From contig JAKEHZ010000173.1 in the NCBI GenBank assembly GCA_022614735.1, positions 1 to 28,293 of the forward strand: a stretch of DNA of 28,293 nucleotides, read 5' to 3'. A program made the translations under genes and the position numbers. Shown in pieces: positions 16,178 through 24,155 of the stretch (positions are counted from its first letter, which is position 1; each line of letters starts with the position of its first letter). The stretch is from Acidobacteriota bacterium. Lineage in GTDB: Bacteria > Acidobacteriota > Blastocatellia > RBC074. The notes beneath the pieces were generated by a model. That model was not told the origin of the DNA and did not search any database. It worked only from the letters and a program-made list of their open reading frames with translations.

Positions 16178-17607
16178 TCTTCCTACTCATCCTCCTCAGC
16201 TATGCGTTGTTGATGATCGCGTTCGGTGCGATTGCGTCACGCAAAGTGAAAGCCACGAGCGATTTCTTCGTGGCCGGGCGTGGTTTGAGCGCCGGCCTGC
16301 TCTTTTCGACACTGCTCGCAGCCAACATCGGCGCTGGATCGACTGTCGGCGCGACAGGCCTCGGCTATCTTAATGGCCTCCAGGCATGGTGGTGGGTTGG
16401 GTCCACGGGGATTGGCTCGCTGATTTTAGCTTTCACAGTTGGCCCGAAGATCTGGCGTATTGCGCGAGAGCACAATCTCTACACCGTTGGTGATTATCTC
16501 GAGTTCCGCTACAACCGCACGGTCCGGGGATTGATGGCGGTCTTCCTCTGGCTCGGATCCTTAGCAATCCTTGCAGGGCAGTTGATCGCCATGGAGCAGA
16601 TTTTCAAAGTGACGGCGGGGCTCGGCAGGACTGAAGGGAGTTTGATCGCGGCAGTAGTAATAACTGTCTACTTTGCAGCCGGTGGTTTGCACGCAGCGGC
16701 GCGAGTCAATGTCATCCAGTTGATCGTCAAACTCGTGGGCTTTGCACTGACGCTGATCTACCTCTTTGCGAGCGGCGGGGGTTGGAGTGAGATTCAGACA
16801 GTAACGACAGCGAATGCGCAATCGATCGATCACGAGAAATATTTCAGCATATTCGGCGGTGGCGCATCGGGTGTCATGAGCTACATCGTCCTGCTGGTGC
16901 CTGCATTTGTCGTTTCTCCCGGTATCTTACAAAAGGTTTTCGGCGCCCGGGACGAAAGCGCCGTTCGCCGTGGGGTGGGAATAAATGCAATAGGACTGCT
17001 CGTGTTCGCCATTATCCCGGTCTTATTGGGAATAATTGCGCGCGGTCAATTCCCGAATCTGGCGAGACAGGAACTGGCTTTACCCGAGCTTTTGACGAGT
17101 TCGCTGCCGATCTGGCTGGGCGGATTGCTGCTGGGCGGGCTCTTCTCCGCGGAACTGAGCGCGGCAGACGCAGTGTTATTCATGCTGACGACATCGCTGA
17201 GCAAAGATCTGTACAAGACCTTCGTCAAACCGGAGGCTGATGATCGCCAATTGTTAATGGTAACGCGGGTTACTGCGATTGTATGTGGCGCGCTCGGCGC
17301 CTGCCTGGCGATTTTTTTATTCGATTCAGTGATATCTGCCCTGAGGATCTTTTATACGCTGCTGACTGCCGCCCTGCTTTTGCCGTTGATCGCCGGGCTC
17401 TACACAAGACGTGTAACAGCACGGGCAGCCCTTGCGACGATGTTGGTTTCAGTTGCCGTGACATCTGCGCTCGAACAATTTACCGGGGGGCTGTGGGGTA
17501 TGCCACCTTTAATCTGGGGGACACTGGCCGGATTAATTGTCATGTTGATTGTGGGTTTCATTGAGAAAGCAGGGGTAGAAGAGGGAATACGAGACAGACG
17601 AAAATAA
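16174..17607 (+). CDS. Sodium:solute symporter (SSS family)
   Basis: This 477-residue polytopic membrane protein has about 13 hydrophobic segments and SSS-type motifs: an N-terminal SDFFVAGRGLSAG segment, the glycine-rich AANIGAGSTVG helix and LYTVGDYLEFRYNR. The family couples Na+ influx to uptake of sugars, amino acids, carboxylates or similar solutes. ATG overlaps the peptidase stop as ATGA, so the two are translationally coupled. This suggests that the symporter may import products released by the peptidase, though the substrate is unknown. Its last codons (GGAATACGAGACAGACG, then AAAATAA) resemble the GAGAATACGAAAC flank of the repeat elements. Confidence 0.9.
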   Translation: MIFLLILLSYALLMIAFGAIASRKVKATSDFFVAGRGLSAGLLFSTLLAANIGAGSTVGATGLGYLNGLQAWWWVGSTGIGSLILAFTVGPKIWRIAREHNLYTVGDYLEFRYNRTVRGLMAVFLWLGSLAILAGQLIAMEQIFKVTAGLGRTEGSLIAAVVITVYFAAGGLHAAARVNVIQLIVKLVGFALTLIYLFASGGGWSEIQTVTTANAQSIDHEKYFSIFGGGASGVMSYIVLLVPAFVVSPGILQKVFGARDESAVRRGVGINAIGLLVFAIIPVLLGIIARGQFPNLARQELALPELLTSSLPIWLGGLLLGGLFSAELSAADAVLFMLTTSLSKDLYKTFVKPEADDRQLLMVTRVTAIVCGALGACLAIFLFDSVISALRIFYTLLTAALLLPLIAGLYTRRVTARAALATMLVSVAVTSALEQFTGGLWGMPPLIWGTLAGLIVMLIVGFIEKAGVEEGIRDRRK

Positions 17608-17633
17608 CCTTAGTGGGTGAGTTTCATTCATGC

Positions 17634-17752
17634 GCCGCAATGACTAAAGTCGAAGAGAGAACGCGAAACACGCGAAATGATGCGAAACACGCGAAAAAGC
17701 CTGAGAAATTTCGCGTGTTTCGCGTTCTCTCTTCGACTTTAGTCATTGCGGC
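17634..17752. repeat. Inverted repeat with perfect 45-bp arms (CGAAACACG nonamers)
   Basis: Arm 17634-17678 is the exact reverse complement of 17708-17752 around a 29-base loop. From the outside in, an arm reads GCCGCAATGACTAAAGTCG, AAGAGAGAACG and then CGAAACACG-type words. It separates the convergent symporter and exported-protein genes. No mismatch is present. Confidence 0.97.
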
Positions 17753-17756
17753 CCTC

Positions 17757-17793
17757 GGATAAAAAATGAGCCTGCAACTTACGCTGCAGGCTC
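17757..17793 (-). terminator. Rho-independent terminator of the exported-protein gene
   Basis: On the minus strand GAGCCTGCA pairs with TGCAGGCTC (17768-17776 with 17785-17793), followed by ATTTTTTA. The perfect 9-bp GC-rich stem and T-tract make a canonical terminator 35 bases after the stop. It lies between the gene and the 45-bp inverted repeat, so that repeat is not needed for termination here. Confidence 0.9.
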
Positions 17794-17828
17794 TTAAAGT
17801 TTTCCGCCAGTACAAACTTTCAAGAAAT

Positions 17829-18215
17829 TTACTGCTTCGCCACGCTGTTGCCGTTCTCGAGCACCAGGGTGAATTTGCGGCCGCGTGGCGTAATCGTCGC
17901 AATCGTGCGAGTTCCATCGCCATTATCGCGATAGGTCATCTTATCGGCCTCAGCCTCATCCGAATTCTGACGCTTGGTGAACTGCGCCGGGACCCACTTC
18001 TTTCCAACCTTGATTTCGAGCGTGCCCTGCTCAGCTTCCGGGATCGAGACAGTGTAAGTGCCTTTCTTAACCACCTCATTGCCAACCTTGCCATCGAGGT
18101 AAAATGAAACTTTCTGCTCAATGTTGCTCTGCGCATATACGCCAACGCTCAAGCCAACCGCGACGATGAGAGCAAAAAGACCATAGATCCCCTTATTCGA
18201 TTTGCGATTGAACAT
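17829..18215 (-). CDS. Small exported protein of unknown function
   Basis: The 128-residue product has a classical Sec signal peptide (basic start, hydrophobic GLFALIVAVGLSVGV, cleavage probably after VYAQ or VYA). The mature part is beta-rich (VSFYLDGKVGNEVVKKGTYTVSIPEA) and resembles small periplasmic beta-sandwich proteins, but I do not recognise the family. A Shine-Dalgarno sequence (GAAGGAGGGG) precedes the ATG. A TetR-type operator 60 bases upstream and an adjacent tetR gene suggest repression by that regulator. A canonical terminator follows. Confidence 0.8.
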   Translation of the reverse strand: MFNRKSNKGIYGLFALIVAVGLSVGVYAQSNIEQKVSFYLDGKVGNEVVKKGTYTVSIPEAEQGTLEIKVGKKWVPAQFTKRQNSDEAEADKMTYRDNGDGTRTIATITPRGRKFTLVLENGNSVAKQ

Positions 18216-18274
18216 ATTTCCCCTCCTTCTCAGGGTAAGTACTGTTGTTTCAAGCCTGTTTTTAAATTATTAAC

Positions 18275-18288
18275 TGACCAGACAGTCA
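18275..18288. promoter_or_regulatory. Candidate TetR operator upstream of the exported-protein gene
   Basis: TGAC-CAGACA-GTCA is a palindrome of the same form as that in front of the TetR gene (18968-18981), with outer C/G extending it to CTGAC...GTCAG. It lies between the tetR stop and the start of the exported-protein gene, within its probable promoter region. Confidence 0.7.
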
Positions 18289-18306
18289 GCCCTTTTAGAA
18301 AAAAAA

Positions 18307-18939
18307 TTAATCTATTTGGGTTTCGTGGCTTGCATTTCCGCCCGTCAAATAATCGAGGACGATTCTTTCGCAGCGACGACGATAGTCGTCGAAAGTGCCC
18401 TCGGCGGAGAAGAACCACTGGAGCATAAGCCCATCAATAAGCGCGCGCATCATTGAGCAGGCTTCGTCCATGTCGACCTGACGGAAGACGCCGGTTTTGA
18501 TCCCGGCTTCGACGATTTCGCGGTCGCACGCAAAACAACCCTGGTAAAACTTGGCGTTGAATTCGTGGAAGCGCTTATTACGCGTGCCAATGCTGATGAA
18601 GTCCGTATAGGCCATGAAAAACTGGCGGCTCTCCTGGGCGCTGATAAAGACCGTGTTGAGCGCGGCCTTGAGCTTGTTGACGGGATCATCGGTTGCGGCG
18701 ATGGCCTCGTGCATGCGCTGGTGCAAACGCTCAACCAGCCATTCGAGCGCTCCCAGGAAGAGATCTTCCTTGGTCGCAAAATAATAGAGCGTCGAGCCTT
18801 TGCTGACGCCCGCGCGTTTGGCGATATCCTGAAGCGTGACCGCTGAATATCCCTTCTCCGCCACCTCCAGATATGTCGCCTTGATCAACTCTTCACGACG
18901 CTGATCCTCATACTCCTGTACAAATTGTTTCGCTGCCAT
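18307..18939 (-). CDS. TetR/AcrR-family transcriptional regulator
   Basis: The 210-residue product has the N-terminal TetR helix-turn-helix (about 35-56): VTLQDIAKRAGVSKGSTLYYFATKEDLF, quoted here in part as AKRAGVSKGSTLYYF. The helical C-terminal half would bind an unknown ligand and dimerise. Features resemble fatty-acid or multidrug regulators, but the ligand cannot be assigned. A TGACCGACCGGTCA palindrome lies about 28 bases upstream of its start, and a related site lies before the exported-protein gene downstream. Autoregulation and control of that gene are inferred. No efflux or lipid gene is immediately adjacent on the same strand. Confidence 0.92.
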   Translation of the reverse strand: MAAKQFVQEYEDQRREELIKATYLEVAEKGYSAVTLQDIAKRAGVSKGSTLYYFATKEDLFLGALEWLVERLHQRMHEAIAATDDPVNKLKAALNTVFISAQESRQFFMAYTDFISIGTRNKRFHEFNAKFYQGCFACDREIVEAGIKTGVFRQVDMDEACSMMRALIDGLMLQWFFSAEGTFDDYRRRCERIVLDYLTGGNASHETQID

Positions 18940-18967
18940 CTCTTCTCTTTGTGCTTGATCAGTTATT

Positions 18968-18981
18968 TGACCGACCGGTCA
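18968..18981. promoter_or_regulatory. Candidate TetR operator in front of tetR
   Basis: TGACCG-AC-CGGTCA is a perfect 14-base palindrome 28 bases upstream of the tetR start. It matches the TGAC-N6-GTCA shape found again at 18275-18288 and the general form of operators for FadR/BetI-like TetR repressors. It may also influence the divergent ctpA-type gene starting at 19178. Confidence 0.75.
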
Positions 18982-19177
18982 GATTTATACTCCTTATATG
19001 GTTTGCTGTCAATCAAAATACTGTGAGGAGAGGAAAATAATGTCATTTTGAAACCGAAGCGGGGCATTCATTTTGATTTCTGGTAGTTGGTTCAGTGATT
19101 CGGATCGTATATTATTTGACAATGTGCGATCGAGCCTGAGACGCTTATCACGCAACCATCTTATATAGGATTTGTTT

Positions 19178-20872
19178 ATGGACGCACCCGAGCATAAATC
19201 TGCAATCGGCAAAAGGAAACTTTGGTCGCCATCGGCAACAAAAGTTGCGGCGCTGCTGTTGGTGGTGGTGGGGTCCATCGTTGGAGGTTTATACGGCGCT
19301 ACGCTGGCGCCGAACAGGCCCAGTGAAGACATGGCAAACCAGCCGGTGGTGCGCGATTTTGCCAAAGTTCTACAGCTGATCGATGAGCATTACATAGCGA
19401 CTCCGGACAGAGAACGGCTGACACGCGGCGCCGTGGGCGGGATGTTGCACTCGCTTGATCCCCATTCGAACTTTTTCGACCGCCGCGATTTCAGCGAAAT
19501 GCAGGATGAACAGAGCAGCAAGTTTTTCGGGATCGGCGTGACGATCAACCAGCGCAACGAACGGATTTATGTCATCGGTGTGAGCAAGGGAATGCCGGCT
19601 GAACGCGCGGGGCTGCGATATGGCGATGCGATTATCGCGGTTGATGGTCATTCAGCCAAAGACTGGACCCAGTCAGATGCGCTCAAGAACGTGCGCGGTG
19701 ACCGGGGTACGGAAGTCGAGATCACGGTTGAACGCGCCGGAGCACCAGAGCCTGTGACTGTCCGAATTGTGCGGGATGAGGTGCCTTTTCCCTCCGTCCG
19801 CAACTTTTTCATGCTCCGTCCCGGAATCGGTTACATCGGGTTGACCGGAGGTTTTAATCAGGAAACGACCGATGAACTTCACGGCGCGCTCACGCAGCTC
19901 AAACAAATGGGAATGACTTCGCTCATCCTCGATCTGCGCCGCAATCCCGGTGGTCTGCTTAAACAGGCGATTCAAGTGGCTGAAACATTTCTTCCTCGTG
20001 GCGTCGAGATCGTCTCAGTGCGCGGGCGGGAGGGCAGATACCAGAAACAAACTTATCGCTCGGAGAATGCCAGCCCCGAGGCCATCCCGCTTGTTGTCAT
20101 GATCAATAATGAAACAGCCTCGGCATCAGAGATTGTCGCCGGCGCAATGCAGGATTGTGATCGCGCCTGGGTTGTCGGCGAAGAGAGCTTCGGTAAAGGG
20201 CTGGTGCAGACAGTCTTTCGATTGCGCGGCGGAACAGGACTCACGCTGACGACGGCGAAATATTACACTCCGAGTGGCCGCTCGATTCAGCGAGCCTATA
20301 GCGGTGTGGGGTTTTACGACTACTTTTTCGCGCGCCGCAATGGGAATGTGGAGAAGAATAAAGCGCCGGGCAAGGTCAATAAAAAATCGAATACCTCACA
20401 TACCCAGACAGGCAGAGAGGTGCAGGGTGGAGGTGGAATTAAACCAGATACGCTGGTCAAAATCCCTGAGGAAGATATTCGCTTACGCGATGCCTGTTTT
20501 GAATTCGTGCGTCTACTGGTCGTCGGAGTCATACCTGAACTCGCGAACTACAAGGTCAAACGGGTAGAATATGGTTACCGTCTTCGCGGAAACGAATATC
20601 AATTGAACGATCAGGTCATCGCGGCATTTCTCAATTACACGCGAGAACATCCCGAGTTGCAGGTTAGTGAGAGTCAAATCAATAAACGCGTCGATTATGT
20701 TAAACGCCGCATTCGCGCCGAGATCATTACTGCTGCTTACGGCATAGAAGTCGCTGACGTATTCTTGATTGAGAGCGATCTGCAGGCTCTGCGCGCCATT
20801 GAAGAGATCCCGAAGGCCAAACATCTGAGTGACCAGGCGAAGCTCTTTCCTCCCCCAAAATCCGAGCAATAA
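19178..20872 (+). CDS. S41 C-terminal processing peptidase (CtpA/Tsp type)
   Basis: This serine protease of the periplasm trims or degrades envelope proteins in related species. The 564-residue product has an N-terminal membrane anchor (about 22-43) and an S41 cap segment. A PDZ domain (about 114-185, FFGIGVTINQ... AGLRYGDAIIAVDG) precedes the protease core. The nucleophile fits Ser315 in NETASASEI and the general base fits Lys340 in GEESFGKG; the 25-residue spacing equals that of E. coli Tsp. A Lys-rich insertion and a C-terminal extension make it longer than minimal CtpA. ATG at 19178 is preferred over an in-frame TTG at 19172, because AGGA stands seven bases before it. Confidence 0.93.
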   Translation: MDAPEHKSAIGKRKLWSPSATKVAALLLVVVGSIVGGLYGATLAPNRPSEDMANQPVVRDFAKVLQLIDEHYIATPDRERLTRGAVGGMLHSLDPHSNFFDRRDFSEMQDEQSSKFFGIGVTINQRNERIYVIGVSKGMPAERAGLRYGDAIIAVDGHSAKDWTQSDALKNVRGDRGTEVEITVERAGAPEPVTVRIVRDEVPFPSVRNFFMLRPGIGYIGLTGGFNQETTDELHGALTQLKQMGMTSLILDLRRNPGGLLKQAIQVAETFLPRGVEIVSVRGREGRYQKQTYRSENASPEAIPLVVMINNETASASEIVAGAMQDCDRAWVVGEESFGKGLVQTVFRLRGGTGLTLTTAKYYTPSGRSIQRAYSGVGFYDYFFARRNGNVEKNKAPGKVNKKSNTSHTQTGREVQGGGGIKPDTLVKIPEEDIRLRDACFEFVRLLVVGVIPELANYKVKRVEYGYRLRGNEYQLNDQVIAAFLNYTREHPELQVSESQINKRVDYVKRRIRAEIITAAYGIEVADVFLIESDLQALRAIEEIPKAKHLSDQAKLFPPPKSEQ

Positions 20873-21193
20873 TTGCGGATTGCGGTAGCTCAACACTTAA
20901 TCGTGGAAGGCGCTAACCCAGGTCAGGGAAGAGGATGACGGAACAAACGGAAATAACGGAACAAACGGAAATTCTCTAGGATTTTTCCGTTTGTTCCGTT
21001 ATTTCCGTTTGTTCCGTCATCCTCTTCAGCAATCCGCACTGTCTTGACCTGAGAAACCAAAAACAGCATTATATGCCGACCATTCGACGACGGTCTTTGT
21101 CGTTGAAGCGGAATGAATCCGACCAAGGAAACAAAATAGGCAGATGTCGGACGACATTGCACAACCGAATCTGACCCCGGCTGGCTTCTTCTG
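20873..21193 (+). other. 321-base gap before mlaE: repeat plus promoter-like region
   Basis: The gap begins with two GCGGATT-type units immediately after the ctpA-type stop and contains the 44-bp inverted repeat (20928-21027). After the repeat, TTGACC (21044-21049) and CATTAT (21067-21072), 17 bases apart, form a weak promoter for the mla operon. No gene is seen. mlaE itself has no good Shine-Dalgarno sequence. Confidence 0.45.
20928..21027. repeat. Inverted repeat with perfect 44-bp arms of CGGAACAAA nonamers
   Basis: Arm 20928-20971 is the exact reverse complement of 20984-21027, with a 12-base loop. Each arm is GAAGAGGATGA followed by CGGAACAAA, CGGAAATAA, CGGAACAAA and CGGAAA. Single GCGGATT-type units flank it on both sides (about 20873-20887 and 21030-21039), a partial nesting like that at 23944-24153. 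Confidence 0.97.
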
Positions 21194-21958
21194 ATGAATC
21201 TGATCACCCGCGGTATCTATCAAATACAGGAACTCACACTACTCACCTGGCGCGTGCTGCGCAGCGTTTACCGTCCACCATACTACCTTCGCGAGATAGT
21301 CCATCAGATGGACGTCTCAGGCTTCGGTAGTCTGCCGATCATCCTGCTCACCGGCTTCTTCACAGGGGCTGTGCTTGCGCTTAACACTGGCAACACGCTG
21401 CAGAGGTTCGGCGTGCAGAATGTCTCGGGCCAGCTTGTGGCGACGAGCTTGATCCGTGAATTGGGACCGGTCTTGACGTGTTTGATGCTGGCTGGCCGGG
21501 TCGGCTCCGGCATTGCAGCCGAACTCGGTTCGATGCTTGTCAGTGAGCAAATTGATGCTATGCGAGCCCTGGGGACCGATCCCATCAAAAAACTGGTTAT
21601 CCCGCGCATCGTCGCCCTGGTGACGATGGCGCCGGCCTTGACCATCATCTGTGATATGGTGGGTACACTCGGCGGCTTGCTCACCGCGATGACCTTTCAA
21701 GGGCAGGCGTCTTCGGTCTATCTGGCTTCAGCCCAAGAGGCCGTGGATTTCAACGAGATCATCGGAGGTTTGATTAAGCCGACTGTCTTCGGTTTTATTA
21801 TTGCAATTCTGGGTTGTTATAAAGGATTGAGTACGACAGGAGGGACGGTTGGTGTGGGGCGTTCCACTACACAGGCCATGGTCAGCGCCTCGATACTGAT
21901 CATCGCTGTCGATTTTCTGCTCCAGAAGCTCATCCTCTCCGTGTTGCTCCAACGTTAG
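21194..21958 (+). CDS. MlaE-family ABC transporter permease
   Basis: This inner-membrane permease belongs to an ABC system that moves phospholipids between membranes (Mla family in proteobacteria; TGD1 in chloroplasts). The 254-residue product shows the family's SLPIILLTGFFTGAVLAL segment, the LIRELGPVLTCLMLAGRVGSG core (quoted in part: RELGPVLTCLMLAGRVG), and the AELGSM...QIDAMRALGTDP motif. Several hydrophobic helices follow. It begins a three-gene operon, with gaps of 7 and 12 bases to the ATPase and the MCE protein. It may act in outer-membrane lipid asymmetry. Confidence 0.93.
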   Translation: MNLITRGIYQIQELTLLTWRVLRSVYRPPYYLREIVHQMDVSGFGSLPIILLTGFFTGAVLALNTGNTLQRFGVQNVSGQLVATSLIRELGPVLTCLMLAGRVGSGIAAELGSMLVSEQIDAMRALGTDPIKKLVIPRIVALVTMAPALTIICDMVGTLGGLLTAMTFQGQASSVYLASAQEAVDFNEIIGGLIKPTVFGFIIAILGCYKGLSTTGGTVGVGRSTTQAMVSASILIIAVDFLLQKLILSVLLQR

Positions 21959-21965
21959 TGAGTTT

Positions 21966-22775
21966 ATGGCAAATAACTTGAATGCCATTGAGTTTATAGA
22001 TGTCTCTCTTGCTTTCGGTGAGCGCGTGATTCTCAATCGCGTGAGCTTCGAAGTGCACTTCGGGGAAGCGAAGGTCGTCATGGGAGGCTCGGGTATGGGG
22101 AAATCGACACTGCTCCGTCTGGTGCTGGGATTGCTCAAACCGGATTCGGGGCGGATCCTCGTCGAGGGCGAAGACATCACTGATTACACCGAAGAGCAAA
22201 TGATGTCCGTGCGTCGTAAGATCGGAATGGTCTTTCAGGAAGGGGCGCTTTTCGATAGCCTCTCTGTTTATGACAACGTCGCCTATCGTTTGCGCGAACA
22301 GCATCTGCCCGAATCAGAGATTGAGCCCTATGTCATCCGTATGCTCCGCTTCGTCGATTTGGAAGATGTCGTCGATAAGATGCCCAATGAGCTGTCAGGC
22401 GGTATGCGACGCCGTGTCGGCATAGCGCGCGCGCTGGTCGGTAATCCGAAGATTATTCTCTATGACGAGCCGACTGCGGGTCTGGATCCGATCACAGCAC
22501 GGACGATCTGCGAGCTCGCACTCAAGCTTCGTGATCTGGAAGACGTCTCTTCAATCTTCGTCACACACCGGCTGCAGGATATCGATGTGCTCTCGCGCGA
22601 ATATGTCTTACGTGACGACAAAGGCAATCTGGTCTTCGAGCAAGAGGGCGACAGACTTTGTTTGATCAATACCAAATTTATTATGCTCAAAGATGGTGAC
22701 ATAATATTTAGTGGTACTGACGAAAAGATGCGTCTCTCGGATAACGCTTATATTAAGAGGTTTCTTGCCGGATGA
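21966..22775 (+). CDS. MlaF-family ABC transporter ATP-binding protein
   Basis: This cytoplasmic ATPase powers the MlaE/MCE lipid transporter. The 269-residue product has a Walker A motif GGSGMGKST (40-48), Q-loop VFQEGALF, the signature LSGGMRRRVGIARAL (143-157), Walker B IILYDEPTAGLDP (about 164-176) and the H-loop ThrHis before RLQDID. The LSGGM signature and VFQEGALFDSL segment are typical of the Mla branch. The C-terminal part (LKDGDIIFSGT) also matches. It starts seven bases after mlaE. Confidence 0.94.
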   Translation: MANNLNAIEFIDVSLAFGERVILNRVSFEVHFGEAKVVMGGSGMGKSTLLRLVLGLLKPDSGRILVEGEDITDYTEEQMMSVRRKIGMVFQEGALFDSLSVYDNVAYRLREQHLPESEIEPYVIRMLRFVDLEDVVDKMPNELSGGMRRRVGIARALVGNPKIILYDEPTAGLDPITARTICELALKLRDLEDVSSIFVTHRLQDIDVLSREYVLRDDKGNLVFEQEGDRLCLINTKFIMLKDGDIIFSGTDEKMRLSDNAYIKRFLAG

Positions 22776-22787
22776 TTAATCCGAGCT

Positions 22788-23945
22788 TTGGAGGTAGTTA
22801 TGCCACAGAACAAGCCAAAAAGTTTCTCCGAAATGCGTGTAGGTATTCTCGTCCTGAGCAGTCTGGCGATTTTGATCTTTGTGATTTTTGCCGTCAGTGG
22901 TGACATCAGGGTTCCCGGCTTCACAAAGACGACGATTATCAAAACCGACATGGCGAGCGTCGACGGTCTACGCAAAGGCGCTGAGGTGCGACTCTCGGGT
23001 AAACAGGTGGGCAGCGTCAAAGAGATAGTCTTCACCAAGGATATTCCCAGCGACCCGAGCTCTCAAAACAACCTGGAGATCGTCATGGAGATCAATGGCA
23101 AACTTGATGGGCGGCCTGCCGTCGAGCGGATCCGTACCGATTCTATGGCGGTGCTCAAGAGCGCTGGCGTGCTGGGCGAAAATGTCATTGATATCACCCC
23201 CGGTACCCTCAGCAGGGGCCGGCCCATCAATAACGGTGATCGAATCAAGAGCCTGGAGCAAAAGAGCGTCGGTGACATCATCAATGCTGCGCAAACCGCT
23301 GTGGGCAATTTAAATGTTATTTCAGATGACATCAAAGCGATGACCGGGAATCTCAGAAAGGGAGGAGGATCGATGGGTAAGTTTTTGAACGACGAATCCT
23401 TCTATGTTGATCTCGACAAGACAGTGCGCCAGGCCGAAAATCTGATGAAAGATATTCGCGAAGGTGAAGGCACGATCGGAAAACTCGTCAAAGACCCGGC
23501 TCTCTATGATCGGACGTCTGAGGCTATCTCTCAATTGCGAGGGATCTCCGATCAACTCAACGATCAGATTACCACGGGCAAAGGGACACTCGGCAAACTG
23601 GTTAAAGATGAAGAGCTCTATAATCGCGCGAACTCGCTCGTCGATAGCCTCGACAAGACATCGGCGAAGCTGGAACGCACAATGGCGAAGATCGAACGTG
23701 GCGAAGGTAACCTGGGCAGACTGATCAACGACGAGAAGCTCTACACAGATGCCAAAGAGACGGTCGATAAATTGAGGGTCATCGCCGACCGGCTCGAGCG
23801 CGGCGAAGGCTCGGCGGGGCTGTTACTTAAAGACGAAAGGCTTTACAACAACCTCAACAACATGTCGGCGGAGATTACCAAAATGCTCTACGATTTCCGC
23901 CAGAATCCGCGGAGATATCTCTCGGTTAAAGTGGCGCTCTTTTGA
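22788..23945 (+). CDS. MCE/MlaD-family lipid-binding protein with five C-terminal repeats
   Basis: A single N-terminal membrane segment (about 17-34) anchors an MCE domain (about 38-135; GLRKGAEVRLSGKQVG and LGENVIDI are typical). Downstream, a motif of the form G-x-G-x-x-G-K-L-x-x-D-x-x-L-Y occurs five times: at about 188 (GGSMGKFLNDESFY), 222, 260, 301 and 336, spaced about 34-41 residues. The helical segments between repeats suggest a long periplasmic shaft. The C-terminus NPRRYLSVKVALF resembles a conserved end of MCE proteins. In this operon it would bind and pass lipids. Its TGA stop is partly formed by the first bases of the giant inverted repeat. Confidence 0.92.
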   Translation: MEVVMPQNKPKSFSEMRVGILVLSSLAILIFVIFAVSGDIRVPGFTKTTIIKTDMASVDGLRKGAEVRLSGKQVGSVKEIVFTKDIPSDPSSQNNLEIVMEINGKLDGRPAVERIRTDSMAVLKSAGVLGENVIDITPGTLSRGRPINNGDRIKSLEQKSVGDIINAAQTAVGNLNVISDDIKAMTGNLRKGGGSMGKFLNDESFYVDLDKTVRQAENLMKDIREGEGTIGKLVKDPALYDRTSEAISQLRGISDQLNDQITTGKGTLGKLVKDEELYNRANSLVDSLDKTSAKLERTMAKIERGEGNLGRLINDEKLYTDAKETVDKLRVIADRLERGEGSAGLLLKDERLYNNLNNMSAEITKMLYDFRQNPRRYLSVKVALF

Positions 23946-24153
23946 TTGCGGATTGCGGATTGCGGATTTACAGCGTTTTCAACCTGAGTGTTCAGTCAAG
24001 AGAGATGATGAGGGAAAACGGAACAAACGGAAATAACGGAACAAACGGAATTTCTCTGGGATTTTTCCGTTTGTTCCGTTTTCCCTCATCATCTCTCTTG
24101 ACTGAACACTCAGGTTGAAAACGCTGTAAATCCGCAATCCGCAATCCGCAATC
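23944..24153. repeat. Giant composite inverted repeat with perfect 90-bp arms
   Basis: Arm 23944-24033 is the exact reverse complement of 24064-24153; the loop is 30 bases. From outside in, an arm has three GATTGCG-type heptamers, a unique stretch (TTTACAGCGTTTTCAACCTG and what follows, about 40 bases), a purine-rich AGAGAGATGATGAGGG, and CGGAACAAA nonamers. The loop contains a further CGGAACAAA copy. It fills the entire space between the mlaD-type stop and the rhodanese stop. Confidence 0.98.
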
Positions 24154-24155
24154 AG

